In this document: positions 37,895 to 51,097 of the stretch, piece after piece | Layout of the letters: every line of letters begins with the position of its first letter | Numbering within the stretch: the first letter of the stretch is position 1 | Source: Fomitopsis serialis | Lineage: Eukaryota > Basidiomycota > Agaricomycetes > Polyporales > Fomitopsidaceae | Reading direction: 5' to 3' | Assembly: GCF_022376445.1 (NCBI RefSeq) | Contig: NW_025955169.1 | Location: 1 to 64,000 of the forward strand | Length of the DNA: 64,000 nucleotides | Notes under the pieces: model-generated | What the model was told of the DNA's origin: nothing | The model's database searches: none | Seen by the model: the letters and a program-made list of their open reading frames with translations, nothing else | Made by a program: the position numbers and the translations under genes

Positions 37895-38463
37895 GATGCT
37901 CGGGCGAGATTGGATCGGGATCCCGTCGCCTGACGGACTGGGACTGCACGCTAAAACGCTTTTTATCACGCCGCTCTCGCTATAGTATTGTATCCGCCTG
38001 ATTGTACACTGCTGTCATTTAATTTATCTTACGTCATGGACATTGTCGTCATCGTCGCATCTCTCGGGTTACTCGTTGTGGCCTCTTGGTTTCGTCGCGG
38101 AAGCAAAGTACAGTACATGCTTGTCAGTGGTACATACTGGTTGACTGAAACTGTACTGAACAGACACTGCGAGTTTGAGATGGTGGTGGGTTCGTCGTCG
38201 GTTCAGTCTGCAGCCAATAAGGTATAATAAGTCATCTGGTAGACAGAACACTGTCCAACCGACTGCTGAGTAGTGAAAGATTCTCGCGAATTTCTTGGGG
38301 TCCGCCTTCGCCTGCTTTCGCGACGTCGCGTCGCGTCGACGATCAGTACGTATCACGTGCGGGGCGCGTTAGGTGCAGCCACCCTGCTGAATGCCGGTTC
38401 CAACGCGTCTGACATCTTACACAGTCGTCGGTCGCCGTACGCACGACACTCGCGACGACCGCG
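37895..38463. other. Intergenic, no gene recognised
   Basis: 569 bp between protease B and dynactin p62, both on the plus strand. No motif identified. Confidence 0.4.
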
Positions 38464-40358
38464 ATGTCGCCCTCGGTCGAGTACTACTGCCCATGTCTTG
38501 CTGCCTCCCCTCATCCACCCCCACCACACCTCTCCTCATCCTCCTACAGCTTCCACCCGCTACACAACCTCTTCTTCTGCGAGGAGTGCGACGCCGTGCG
38601 ATGTAACCGCTGCGTCATGGTCGAAGTGAGCGGCTACTACTGCCCCAACTGTCTCTTCGAGGTGCCCAGCGCGAGTGTGCGCGCGGAGAAGAACAGGTGA
38701 GGCTCGCTCGCCATTGTTCTGGTTGGGAGGAACTTGACGGAGAAATACAGATGTGCACGGAATTGCTTCTTGTGTCCGAATTGCCGGAATACGCTGACGG
38801 TGGTGCCATCGGACCCGCCGAATGACGGGCACGATAGGATGTCGCCCATAGTGTCGACATCCCTCGGCGAACCGCCTTTCTTTCTCTACTGCAACCATTG
38901 TAGATGGGACTCCGCAGAAGTCGGAATTACTTTCGAGAAGCCCACAGGTCTCGCAGGTGCGTAGCATCCCCAGTTGTGTACGCTCCAAGGTTGACTAATC
39001 GCCTTTGCAGCCCAGCTACAGAAGTTCGAAGACTCGGCTCCAGAAGCCCTGGAGTTCGACCGGCTGAAAGAGCATTTCGAACCCTTCCTACGTGCATCCT
39101 CCTCCTCTTCCGCCGTCACACCCTCGTCCTCACACCACCACTCGAACCCCATCACAGCCGCAGCGTCGTCCGCGCTCGCGCGGGACATCCCGGCGTCAGC
39201 AAGTACAATCCGCTCTCGCGCAGCCGCTCAGGGCGGGACAAGGGCGCGCACAAGGCGGACATCCCCGACTACAGGGCGCGCGTGGAGGTCGGCTCCGCCG
39301 CGGGCCTCGGCGCGGGGGCGGGGAGGCGGACATGGAGTACATGAGGCATCTGGAGACGGTCGCGGAGGTGGCGACGGTCGAGCAGCGATGGGTGAATAGC
39401 TGGGTGTCGTCGCTGCATACGGAGTGCGTGGTTCGCTTTATCTCTGCGTCTGTGCATCATGAGAGTGTATATTCCTCAGTGACCTCAAGCCACTGCGCAT
39501 ACCGTTGCAGTCCAAGAAGTCCAAGCGATGTCCGAGCTGTAGGCACATCCTGATCAAGCCGGAACAGAAAGCGCAGTCTGTGCGGTACAAGATCAAACTC
39601 GTCGCCGCGAACTACTTGCCCGCCATCTCCGTCTCGCTACCACATGCACGGGCGGCCCTCGAGATGTTGAAGCGCTCCTCCGCTATGAACCGGTCGACTG
39701 CACCATCGGACGACCAGACTCCGGCAGCAGCGCTGCTCGCGGGCAAGACATATTCCTTTCACCTGTCTTTTACGAACCCTCTCTACGACCCAATACAGGT
39801 GCGGCTGAAGAAAGCACAGGCGGTACCCACGTCCGGCAGCGAAGCCGGGGGAGAGAAAGCAAGGAGACCGCCATTCCAGGTGAACCTTCCCAGCGCAGCG
39901 TTTCCCATAGCCGCGTTCGCAGAGGCATGGGAGTACGAGGACGATGAGGACATGTTTGGCTTGGACGACGACGATGATCTTGACGGCCTCGGGCGACTCC
40001 AGAAGGACTCGAGGGGGAAGACGCGGACCGTAGGCGTCGTGGAGAAGCGGGCGAATGTGACCGTCGTGGCGGGGGAGGTCATTTTGACAAAGGAGGCGAG
40101 AGGGAACGTCAAGGTGCGTTGAGATGCCTCCGTTGCTCGCTCGATGCCGCTCATGATTGTTGGTGGCAGTTCAATATGTTGGTGTCGTACACGTACAGGT
40201 CGGATGACCCGGATCCAGCGGAGGAGAACGCGACGGGGACGCCTTCGCGCCATGCGTCGAGTAAGCAGCCAGAGATGAAGAACTTCTCGTTCTATACCAT
40301 TGTCGACTTGGGACCTATAGTCTCGAGGGAAGAGACGAGACATGATGCAGATCTATGA
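38464..40358 (+). CDS. Dynactin p62 subunit (DCTN4-like), with two apparent frameshifts
   Basis: Exons 38464-38696, 38751-38956, 39011-39423, 39480-40113 and 40170-40358. The N-terminal zinc-ribbon part shows FFCEECDAVRCNRC, YYCPNC and CARNCFLCPNC, with YCNHCRWDS after it; later KRCPSCRHILIKPEQ and KLVAANYLPAISV, which identifies the p62 family. The protein caps the pointed end of the dynactin Arp filament and helps dynein attach to cargo and cortex. The frame breaks twice in exon 3: near 39186-39194 (ARDIP to GVSKYNPLSRSRSGRDKG) and near 39311-39330 (to EADMEYMRHLETV). Both sites lie in G runs and each looks like one missing base. With both restored the length would be a multiple of three, about 558 residues, so sequencing error is plausible. 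Confidence 0.85.
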
Positions 40359-41257
40359 TGACCTCCCCTTCTCCTGGTGCTTCATGGAGACGAGGCTGAA
40401 TGCAATGTGTGTAGCATAATGGATTATATCACGCATGCTTAATGTGCATGTTCTCCCCTGCATTCAAGGCCGGTGTTGATCGTAACTGTTACAGTATCTT
40501 CACTCTGGCTCCATGTATTCACAAAGACCCCCCCCCGGCGATCGACTTCGACACGCGTAAGCCTACTTGCGTGTCTCGACTTGGTCTCGGCTTGATTAAG
40601 CATGTCGCTGTCACGCCACTTGACCCCGCGCAGTGTGGGATAAGTATGCGAGTCGCCAGAGATCGTGTTGCCTCTCTCTCTTAGTTCGAACCTCCATCCA
40701 AGTGCACTTGGACAGACCTGGACATGTCTCTCGGAAGACTTGGATGACCTCACAGCTGGATTTGCGACATCTCTTCTAGTTCGTTGCCGGCTTTGAGGGT
40801 GCGAGTGAGTTGGCGCTCAGATTGTACTTGGTTTGTGGACAGACAATGTGCTTTCTTCAGGCAAGCGTGCAAGGCCTCTCAATTGTCATTGAAGCCAGAC
40901 TGAAGACCATCAGCCAATCATGGCACTGGACTTAGACGGATGCGTCGGCAGTGAGTGCGCTAGAACCACGAGCCAATGAGAGAGCGGTACACTGGCCACC
41001 ATCACGTGTGGCGCCGTAGCCATAGCGAATGGCGACGGGTGCCTGCGGATTTATGGAGACAGATGCAGTGCGGGGAGAAGCCTGCTTGAAGCCAGCCTTG
41101 AGCCAGCCTCAGACTGCTCGCAGAGTCTCTCTCTCCCTCCCGGGCTCCTCGCATGTCGCGCGGTCTGCTCTGCCAGGCGCATCCTTGATTCTCCCATTCC
41201 TTACATTCGCTTTCTACAGGCGTTCGCACCTAGCCTACGCTGGACGAGGCTAGAATT
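40359..41257. other. Intergenic, no gene recognised
   Basis: Contains a C8 homopolymer near 40530. No gene or site identified. Confidence 0.4.
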
Positions 41258-42409
41258 ATGGCAACACCTGAGCACCCGGAATCACGACCACAGGCGGGCC
41301 CGCTTCCGGCTAAGAGGGGGGAGATTGGCTATGAAGATGGTGTGCATGGCCCCGCACAGCAGGAGCAAGCAGGCGAGGGTTCTGGTACGGCAGAGGTGTC
41401 CACTCCGTTGCCCGAGAGGCATCCGGCGGATACGCCCTTGCCTTCAGCCACACCACAACCAGGCCCGTCTACGCCCACCGCCTCCACCCACAATGCCTCT
41501 TCTGCGGAAAGCCCATCCACCGCCAATCCACCAAATACATCTGCCCCTTTGAACCCGTCTGATAGCACTGGCCGAAAGCTCACCTCATTCCTCAGCTGCA
41601 AGCGCATCCCTACCTTCCGGGGCATGCGCGCCACGACCCTGTCCCTCTTCGTCTTCCAACTTGGAGTCCTCAGCGGCACTATCGCAGGATGGATCGTCCT
41701 TGTCCAGCGCATGCAGGCCGCCCAGACCTCTGACCAGCGATCCGGCCAAGATTCGTCGGGCGGCATGTCGATGGGCTCCGCACTCATCTTCGTGTACGTC
41801 GCCTTTGCGATGCTTACGCTCCTACAGGTCGTCTTCCTCGAGCGATGTATCTTCCGACTGCGCGCCGAACGCTACGGCTCTATGCACCCCGGCGAGATCC
41901 TCCCTACCCATCGCGACCGCGGACAACCGCGGCATCCAGGCATCGCCTTCGCGCCATGGAACCGCCCCCCACTCCCCACGTACGCGGCGACGCTCGCGCA
42001 GAGCGGCGTCGGCACGGGCGACGTCGAGGACAACATCATCGCGCAGGCGCCTCCGCCCGCGTACGGCGAACACCGCTCTAGCCAGCTACTCCTCCGCGGC
42101 GAGATCCCCGAGCAGCTCCGCGAAGAACGGCTCCCCGAGAGTGGGAGCGTACGCAGCTCGATAATGTCGTGGCTGAACATCCGGCGCATCAGCGTGCGGA
42201 GCACTGGGAGCTCTGGTCCGCGCATCGAACCTGACCCGGGCGAGCGCGACCGGCCGAAGAGCTACATGAGCACGGACCCCGAGTGGGAGGAGGCGCTTGA
42301 TGCGAACCGGGCGGCGACGCTGGAAGAGACGTTGTCGAAGCTGGAAGAGGGCGACGGTGCTGGTGACGGTGCGGAGTCGCGGACGACGGCGGGCGACGGA
42401 GCAGGGTAG
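41258..42409 (+). CDS. Hypothetical proline-rich protein with two membrane segments
   Basis: Intronless, 383 residues from the ATG at 41258. The first 105 residues are Pro/Ser/Thr-rich. Two hydrophobic segments follow: LSLFVFQLGVLSGTIAGWIV (about 130-150) and ALIFVYVAFAMLTLLQVVFL (about 175-195), joined by a short loop with SGGMSMGS. The C-terminal half is hydrophilic with PPLPTYAATLA and a PPPAYG motif of the PPxY type, the form bound by WW-domain ubiquitin ligases such as Rsp5 (established for PPxY motifs, inferred here). No named family is recognised, though two-TM proteins of this layout with a C-terminal PPxY are common in Agaricomycetes. Confidence 0.75.
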   Translation: MATPEHPESRPQAGPLPAKRGEIGYEDGVHGPAQQEQAGEGSGTAEVSTPLPERHPADTPLPSATPQPGPSTPTASTHNASSAESPSTANPPNTSAPLNPSDSTGRKLTSFLSCKRIPTFRGMRATTLSLFVFQLGVLSGTIAGWIVLVQRMQAAQTSDQRSGQDSSGGMSMGSALIFVYVAFAMLTLLQVVFLERCIFRLRAERYGSMHPGEILPTHRDRGQPRHPGIAFAPWNRPPLPTYAATLAQSGVGTGDVEDNIIAQAPPPAYGEHRSSQLLLRGEIPEQLREERLPESGSVRSSIMSWLNIRRISVRSTGSSGPRIEPDPGERDRPKSYMSTDPEWEEALDANRAATLEETLSKLEEGDGAGDGAESRTTAGDGAG

Positions 42410-44303
42410 AGAATGAGGTGAGCCCTTTTGGTGGTCGACGTACGGCACACAAATTGACAACCACCAGTGTACGCATCTGTGCTTACTTGAGGATCTGCGC
42501 CCCTCCTTCGACATTCTACCTTCCAGCGCCCCGGACTCTACTTGGATATAACGCGTTGTCTTCGCTCGTTTGTTGTAGGAATCAGTCATTGACAACCGGC
42601 ATTCTGTATTTAGCTTTCGCAGTTGATGCTGTGAACCGTTTTCCCGTGTATCAACAAGTCGAATCGGATCCGTACTGCATCGTGCTGGGCTACCCTGGGC
42701 GTGTGCCGCGGGCCTTTTGTTCAATACGGTCCAATGTTCGCGCCTTCAATGAAGTTGGTCACGCGTGCGTCGTTCAAATGTGCCGTAACAGTCATTGGCC
42801 TTTCTCCGTATAATACCGTACTTATCATCTTCGCCCGTCGGTTCGAGCGCATTCAGCGTTGCGGTCCTGTCCGATATCAGGCAAGTGTGAGGTTCAGACT
42901 TGGTTCGGACCGTGATTAGTTGCTCAGCGGTTCGAACCAACTCTGGGGTATCCTCGGCATTCAAACCTGTGTGCAGCCCCTCTGAGGTGCGTAGACGAAC
43001 TGCAAAAGAGAGCACTAGTCTCACTACGGAATTCTCTGCTGATAAATTCTCATAGATGCAGAATCAAGACTGCATGAGCGACGTACGCAGCCATCTGCGG
43101 GCACAATGGGACAACGCTTGACTGGCCGGGCGAAAAGGCAGGCGGACGACTCGTCAAATGTTCCGCACAGTTGGTGCCCTCGAAATATACATCGGAAGGG
43201 ATGTAGGCCGTTCATGTTCTCCTGAAGGGTTGACCGAGAGCAGTAGCTGATCATTGTGCCTCCATCTCATTTCTTAGCGGCGGTGGCAGGATCATTGCGC
43301 AGTATCGTCCCGCACTTTTGTCCCCTCCGTTTCTGAAACTTGTACTCTGGCCAAAGGTGCACTGACCAGTATCTACAGCTCTCGAATATCCTTCAACCGG
43401 GCGGCGATGTCAATCGGACAGTGTCACTCCACCGAGTTTACGTCGCGCACTCCAATTGGGATCTGCGGATGCGTCGTCGGCGACCTTGAGTGTTCGAACA
43501 CTCAGCTTGGTCGGAACCGATCTGCTATGTATGTGGTGCAATCAGAGATCTGTGAGTAATATTAAGCCCTGGAGGTGGAGGCCGTTGATGTTGCCTGCGA
43601 AATAAGATGTCAATGCCGATGTGCATGCCGCAGACGGGGCGACTGCCCGCCTGGAACCACCAGTGCTAGTGACCCAGTAGTGACCACTCGCGCTCGGCCA
43701 GGACGAAGAGCCTGACGCTGCTGCCTGAGCTCGCCCCGACCGTCGCTTCAAGAGGAAATGAATGAGTCGTTAAGTCGAAACGTCAGGCTACTATGTATTG
43801 CTTCAGTTGTAGAAGTTGCCCCTGGATACATATCTACTAGTTCATTCCTGTGCGATTCATATGTTTTGCACCGTATGACGGTGATGTTTACTGTGGGCGT
43901 CGGATTTGAGAACTGTATTACTATCTGGATGGCAGCAGTCGCCGGGCGTCTATCTGAACATACCAACTGACAACGCCGACCGCACGTTGCGGCAACGATC
44001 TGGCTACTTAGTACTTAATGTTGTCAAGCATACTCTCTTACCTGCTGGTCACTGCCCTCAGAGTCACCGCAAACGCCCCTGCTCCTCGGTCTCAGCAGCC
44101 GGCGGGAGTCCAGCCTGGGAGCGATCATCAAGCCTTTCTCCAGGCAGATGCCCCTCACCGGCCTCACCGCGCATCCCACGACGCCCATGTGGGCTTCCAT
44201 GACCCATGCATCCCATTGTCAGCTGCTTCTCGGCCATATGTCTCGTCGAGTATAAATACGGCTACGGTACGTTGCTCGCCTCAACACCGGCACCTCCAGC
44301 AAA
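42410..44303. other. Gene-free interval upstream of the glucoamylase gene
   Basis: 1.9 kb without a recognisable gene; its right end is the glucoamylase promoter. CTGGAG-type sequences fitting the loose CreA consensus SYGGRG occur (for example CTCCAG at 44138-44143), but such short motifs are expected by chance. Confidence 0.4.
44251..44258 (+). promoter_or_regulatory. TATA box of the glucoamylase gene
   Basis: TATAAATA, 46 bp before the ATG at 44304, the usual spacing for strongly expressed fungal secreted-enzyme genes. Confidence 0.65.
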
Positions 44304-46418
<2,115 letters not shown>

Positions 46419-47190
46419 ACGGACCATGGCTCGTGTACGATGGTGTTGCAAGATTGTCGGCGAGCTGTAGCCGATTGGGACTCTCCTTTACCTGCCTATC
46501 GCTTATTGCATTGTTGTGTCACTAGTCACTGATACATTCGTTCACCAATAATGTCCTCAGAACTCTGCGAAATCTGAGATTCTTGATCATGCTGTCGACG
46601 CCTATTGTGCTTTCGTGTAAAATGTTGCGTTACGTCCCTTTAGTACTTAGGCTTACTACTCCATTCCAAGAGGCCGATACTATGGTTCTGGTACGTAGCT
46701 ACCCTGGCCCTGGCCTGCGAATGTTGACACTTACCTGGAAGATGATTGGTGTGAGTGTTGAATGAACGTTTGAACAGAGGACAATCTGTGAGTTGGCTCG
46801 CACAGTGGTTGAGGACGTGGCAGCCAATAAGAGCCGCGGATCTCTCAAGCCACTGGCACACACGGCGTGCCAGTCGATTATTCAATATTCAACGCTCAAT
46901 TCACACGTTCACCGTGACACTCACACTCAGCGGCAACTCTTCCGTCGACGCATCCAGCTGCACTCTTCCCTATAGAGGTCGTGCTTGGCACAATAGTGAT
47001 CACTCGAGTCTCTTCTCAACGGCTTGCAGCAGGGTGCCTAAGTTGTTACATAACTTGCCACAGCCCTTAGAAGGATCAGTGCGTTCTGCGTGTCTCCTCA
47101 GTCATGGTATCGAATCTGATTTGCGTATCGCATACCGAACCGTTGTAAGACTGAAACAATGTCTCATGCATCCGCGTCGAGTGCTGTGTC
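46419..47190. other. Intergenic, no gene recognised
   Basis: 3' flank of glucoamylase and upstream region of the first F-box relic. An open frame runs through from 46755 into the relic but its N-terminal part has no family feature. Confidence 0.4.
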
Positions 47191-48544
47191 ATGGACGGAT
47201 CTCCAGAACCGTGCGTACCTCCGAGACCGTTGATCTCCCCCATACTTACCCCATATCTACCGTACTCAGATTGGAACGGGCTCTGGCGGCTCCCTCAAGA
47301 AATGTGGGACTGTGTCATGGAGCATCTGGATCACGACGTCGCCGCCTTGGAGGCTTGCTGCCTTACATGCAGGGCGTGGTGGCCGATTGCGCGCAAGCTA
47401 CTATGGGCAGATCTGTCCTTGCTACCCTACCAAGCCCGCAGACAGCAGCCACAGCTCCGCCGAGACTGAAGTCTCTTCTCGTTGAGCAGCCGGAAATCGC
47501 CAATCTAGTCCGCGCCCTGAGCGTCGCCCTGTGTATCAAAGAGCTCTCGTGGTTGACAGCCTTCCCCAACCTACGGGACCTGCGGCTTCAACCGAGTTTC
47601 AGTGGCGAGAGACAACCTGCGGCTTCCCTTCTTGATGGATTGCGGTTTCCACGCATCATGGCTCTGAGCCTCACGTGGAACTACTACCCGACTCTGGCGC
47701 TATTGGAGCAGCTGCTGGCTTGCTTTCCTCGCCTCACGAATCTGGACGTGAACGAACCGCAGGCATATAGCAGTGATGCAACGATTTTGCCACGGAAACC
47801 ATCGCTCACACTGCCGCACCTGCGCAGGCTCTCGTTCGATTGCCATACTGTCATAAGGGCCGTTCCGACGCTTCTGCACACAGCAGGGACTTCCCTAGAG
47901 TCCGTCAAGATTGTCGCCTCTATGCGTGACCCCCACGTGGTCTTGGACATCTCGAGGAACACACGGCTAGTGGAACTGGAGGTGGATGTAACATTCGTGC
48001 CCACCATGGATGAATGGGGCAACTGCTTGGTTGCCCCCTTTCCCGAATCAGTGCCGCGCACACTTCCCTAAGGAGCATCGTCCTGTGCCTCCACCGCTTC
48101 TCCCAACCCGCAAATAGTCTGCGTGAGCCTGGGGAGAACCTCGGCCGCGAGCTCTCCCGCATCCTGGATGAGCTGCCCCATGTCACAGTCACGCTCGTAC
48201 CGATGTGCGGTTCCGCGTACCTCTCTGACGCGGAGAAAATGCGAAGTCTTCTCGTGCATCACCTTCGGAGGCAGATCCCTGACTTCACCGCGTACTCAAC
48301 GCGTCTGCGCTTCGCATGGAGGCTCACTAGCAACGACCCACGCGCGGGGGAGGCTCTCCTGCGGAACGCACCTTTGCTCGAAGTGCAACGTATCGGATGG
48401 CCTGCCAGTAGGCTGAAGAGGCTGACCCTCGCGCCAGCTACGAGCTCGGTAATCACTGCGTCTGATGTGTACCGCACTATTCTGAGCAGGAAGACTCTTC
48501 CGAATGTTGTGCGTGCTCTGATTAACATGAGCAATCGTAAGTAG
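47191..48544 (+). pseudogene. F-box/LRR-like protein, decayed copy 1
   Basis: The F-box is clear: LWRLPQEMWDCVMEHLDHD, then AALEACCLTCRAW. Leucine-rich-like segments follow (LKSLLVEQPEIANLVRALSV, LTAFPNLRDLRLQ, LACFPRLTNLDVNEP, LPHLRRLSFDCHTV), then SRISAAHTSLRSIVLCLHRF and GRELSRILDELPHVTVTLV. The reading frame changes twice: near 47435-47460 (after RRQQP) and near 48036-48045 (after NCLVAPF). Compared with the intact relative at 62634-63920, all parts are there in order. F-box proteins recruit substrates to SCF ubiquitin ligases; this family is strongly expanded in Agaricomycetes. Likely a recent pseudogene, with assembly indels as the alternative. Confidence 0.75.
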
Positions 48545-49224
48545 GTGTGTATTCCTGTGAAAATGTGGCATGTAGTATCATAGTCTATGACAGTAGCGAA
48601 GTCACCTATGTGTTTATACAGAAATCAATGACCCGGCGGCGGACTCGGACCTGCCAGTGCTTCCAGAGTACTCAGGCTATTGAAGACCAGCGAAGAGTGG
48701 CGTTCACTGTCAAAAAGCGCAGGATGATAACGATGCAGTTGAGCACTGAGAGGACGGTGCGTCTACAAAGACTCGCTGCTTACGAGTACTTGAGTACTAG
48801 AACGGTACTGTCTATTAAGTACTCCGCAACATACACTGGGCAGGAACTATGTGGTTACGTAAGCATGCCATGGGCGCCGTCGATAGCCACACGGTGATGT
48901 TGAAATTGTGCCACCGTAGCCACCACTGGCCGCAGTGGCACACCGTGACTTGGTGAAGTTCGCCCCGACACTGCAAAAAGCCTATTGATTTCGAGGCGAC
49001 AGTTTATGACGCACGCCGTATTGTCTTCAAGAACAATTGCACCTGGAGGTTGTTTCAGTGCGTGCGTTCCCAGTATTCCGACTACGGCCCACTTCACTGA
49101 ACTATGCATGTATAGATCCAAGATGTGCTCGGGTTCAAATGCGAAGGTTGTCTCACCGAGAGACTCGTATGGTACGTGCCACTGAACGTAACGGTCACGG
49201 TGGAGTCGACTTACGGGATTATCA
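48545..49224. other. Spacer between the two F-box relics
   Basis: 680 bp, no gene recognised. Confidence 0.4.
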
Positions 49225-50395
49225 GTGGGCTCCGCTCCAGTCCGAGCATACTTTTCAAATGGACTTTGGCGGCTGCCTCTCGAACTATGGTGTATCATCA
49301 TTGAGCACCTGGAAGGATGCGACGAGGCTCTGAAGGCTTGCAGTTCGACGTGCGGTGCATGGCGGCGACCTGCGCGGCAGGTCTTCTTTCGCACTATGCA
49401 TGTCCCTCAGTGGCCTCCAAAACGCCCTGCAGAGATCCCGCCGAGGCTAAGGACCCTGCTCGCCGAACAGCCGGAGATCGCTAAGCTAGTTCGGACGATG
49501 CGTGTCGATCTGGCGTTCCAGGAGTTACCCTGGTTGTCGGCCTTCACGAACCTGAGGTTCCTCGACTTGTATCTGGACGGAATTCATGGACGAGTTCCCT
49601 CGGAATCCGCACTGGACGGCTTGCACCTACCGCATCTCACGACTCTCGCGGTGTTTTGGATGTGTCTCCGTCGCTGTCATCGTGCGAACGGCTTATGGCT
49701 TGCTGTCCTCACCTCACAGACTTGATGATGCAGGGTGCACCCTACGGCCGGATAGAGGAGTTCGCACACATCCAGGTAGAGGAGCAGCCGATCGCGACGC
49801 CACTTTCGCTGCCACGTCTCCGAAAGGTCTCCTTCACTGCCCCAGGCTTCGAGCGAAGCTTCACGAAGATCTTGCGTCTAGCAGGCGACAGCCTGACATG
49901 CGCTCACCTGGCCACCCCCTGACGCCGACACTTGACCTTCTCCGGGACATGCTGGACTTCTCGCACAATACGCACCTGGAGGATTTGGAGATCGAAATGG
50001 ACGCTCCAATCCTTGAGGATGGATGGGGTGACTACCCGGCCGCACTGCTCTCACGCATCAACGCGTCGCATTCTTCCCTGACGCGTCTGTATCTTTCCAT
50101 CCCCCGCTTCTGCTTAGGCTTAGTTTCATCGACTGGGCGCTGGGCCGAAGTAGGCCAGTGTCTCGGCCGAGAACTCTCTCGCGTCCTGGACAGCATGCCC
50201 CACGTCACCGTGGTGATTCTCTGGTTAAAATTCCCTATCTACGTGGGGCAAGAGCATTCGACAGTGGCGGATTGCCTTTTGCGCCAGTTCCCGGGCCTCA
50301 GTGCACATTCGGATCGTGTTTGTTTGCACGATCCGGTACACTCAGCTGCAGACGATCCGGATAACCACCCATTGGCTCATAAGACAGGGCTGTGA
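49225..50395 (+). pseudogene. F-box/LRR-like protein, decayed copy 2
   Basis: Starts within AYFSNGLWRLPLELWCIIIE (F-box), then PPRLRTLLAEQPEIAKLVRT, LSAFTNLRFLDLYLDG and LHLPHLTTLAVFW. The frame shifts after AVFW near 49655 into DVSPSLSSCERLMACCPHLT and LSLPRLRKVSF, and again near 49900-49920 into LTPTLDLLRDMLDFSHNTHL, SLTRLYLSIPRF and GRELSRVLDSMPHVTVVILW, ending at 50395. It is clearly a tandem paralogue of the copy at 47191 (same segments, same order, same strand). No initiation codon with a good exon 1 was found. A MITE lies 122 bp past its end. Confidence 0.75.
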
Positions 50396-50517
50396 CCGGG
50401 CTTCGGAGTAGCCATACGAGGCAGGTATCGCACTCAAACAGGCAGCTGAGCGGCTATTGCTCTTACACTCGTAAACCTAAGTATAGGAAACTTCATGTTT
50501 ACGATGGCTGCAAATCT

Positions 50518-50770
50518 CACTGGGGACAAACCGGCTTGTGCGGAAGCCTAACATGGTAAGTTACCGTCGTAAAACCGTGTATATTAGGTGGAATACCAAA
50601 AATGACATATGGAAGGCAGCCTAACATTGAAAGGCGCGGCCTCTGATTGGCTAGCTTTCGATGTTAGGGACGAGGAAATTAGTTATGTTCGATTATCTAC
50701 CTAATATACACGGTTTTACGATGGTAACTTACAATGTTAGGCTTCCGCACAAGCCGGTTTGTCCCCAGTG
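50518..50770. mobile_element. Palindromic MITE with 72-bp terminal inverted repeats
   Basis: A 253-bp element begins CACTGGGGAC and ends GTCCCCAGTG. The arms 50518-50589 and 50699-50770 are inverted repeats of 72 bp with two mismatches. Inside, a second inverted pair (50620-50634 and 50654-50668) extends the foldback. It is flanked by the direct repeat TCT (50515-50517 and 50771-50773), a 3-bp target duplication. CACTG ends with 3-bp duplications fit the CACTA/CMC superfamily. No transposase gene, so it is non-autonomous. Confidence 0.88.
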
Positions 50771-51097
50771 TCTGCTCGCACAGTTTTGTCCGCATTACAA
50801 TTCTGCAGATTACTATGCGAAAGAATATTTTTAAAACGACTGATTGAAGCCTCCATTAGCTTAGCGCGCTAATGTCACGCAAGCTGGATGGTTGTGCGTG
50901 AGCCCTGTCTTACTTGATGTGGAGAACATCCACCGTGTGTACTCTGGTCCGGTGTTACGTGCAGGACTCCTTACGAATAGTCACCGACACCACATACGAC
51001 CTTCGTGACTGATTCGTTATACAAAGCAATAAATTCATTTTGGCCCCATTAAGCAGACACTCTACAGAAGGCGTAACATGAACGTGATATGACGTCA
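50771..51097. other. Spacer between the MITE and the porin gene 3' end
   Basis: 327 bp, no gene recognised. Confidence 0.4.

Noticed and set aside
42840..42945. GGTTCGA-like words suggesting a tRNA T-loop
   Set aside because: No matching acceptor, D or anticodon stems could be built around them.
46755..47190. N-terminal extension of the first F-box relic
   Set aside because: It is in the frame of the later LRR part, not of the F-box, and carries no family feature; the F-box start at 47191 is better.
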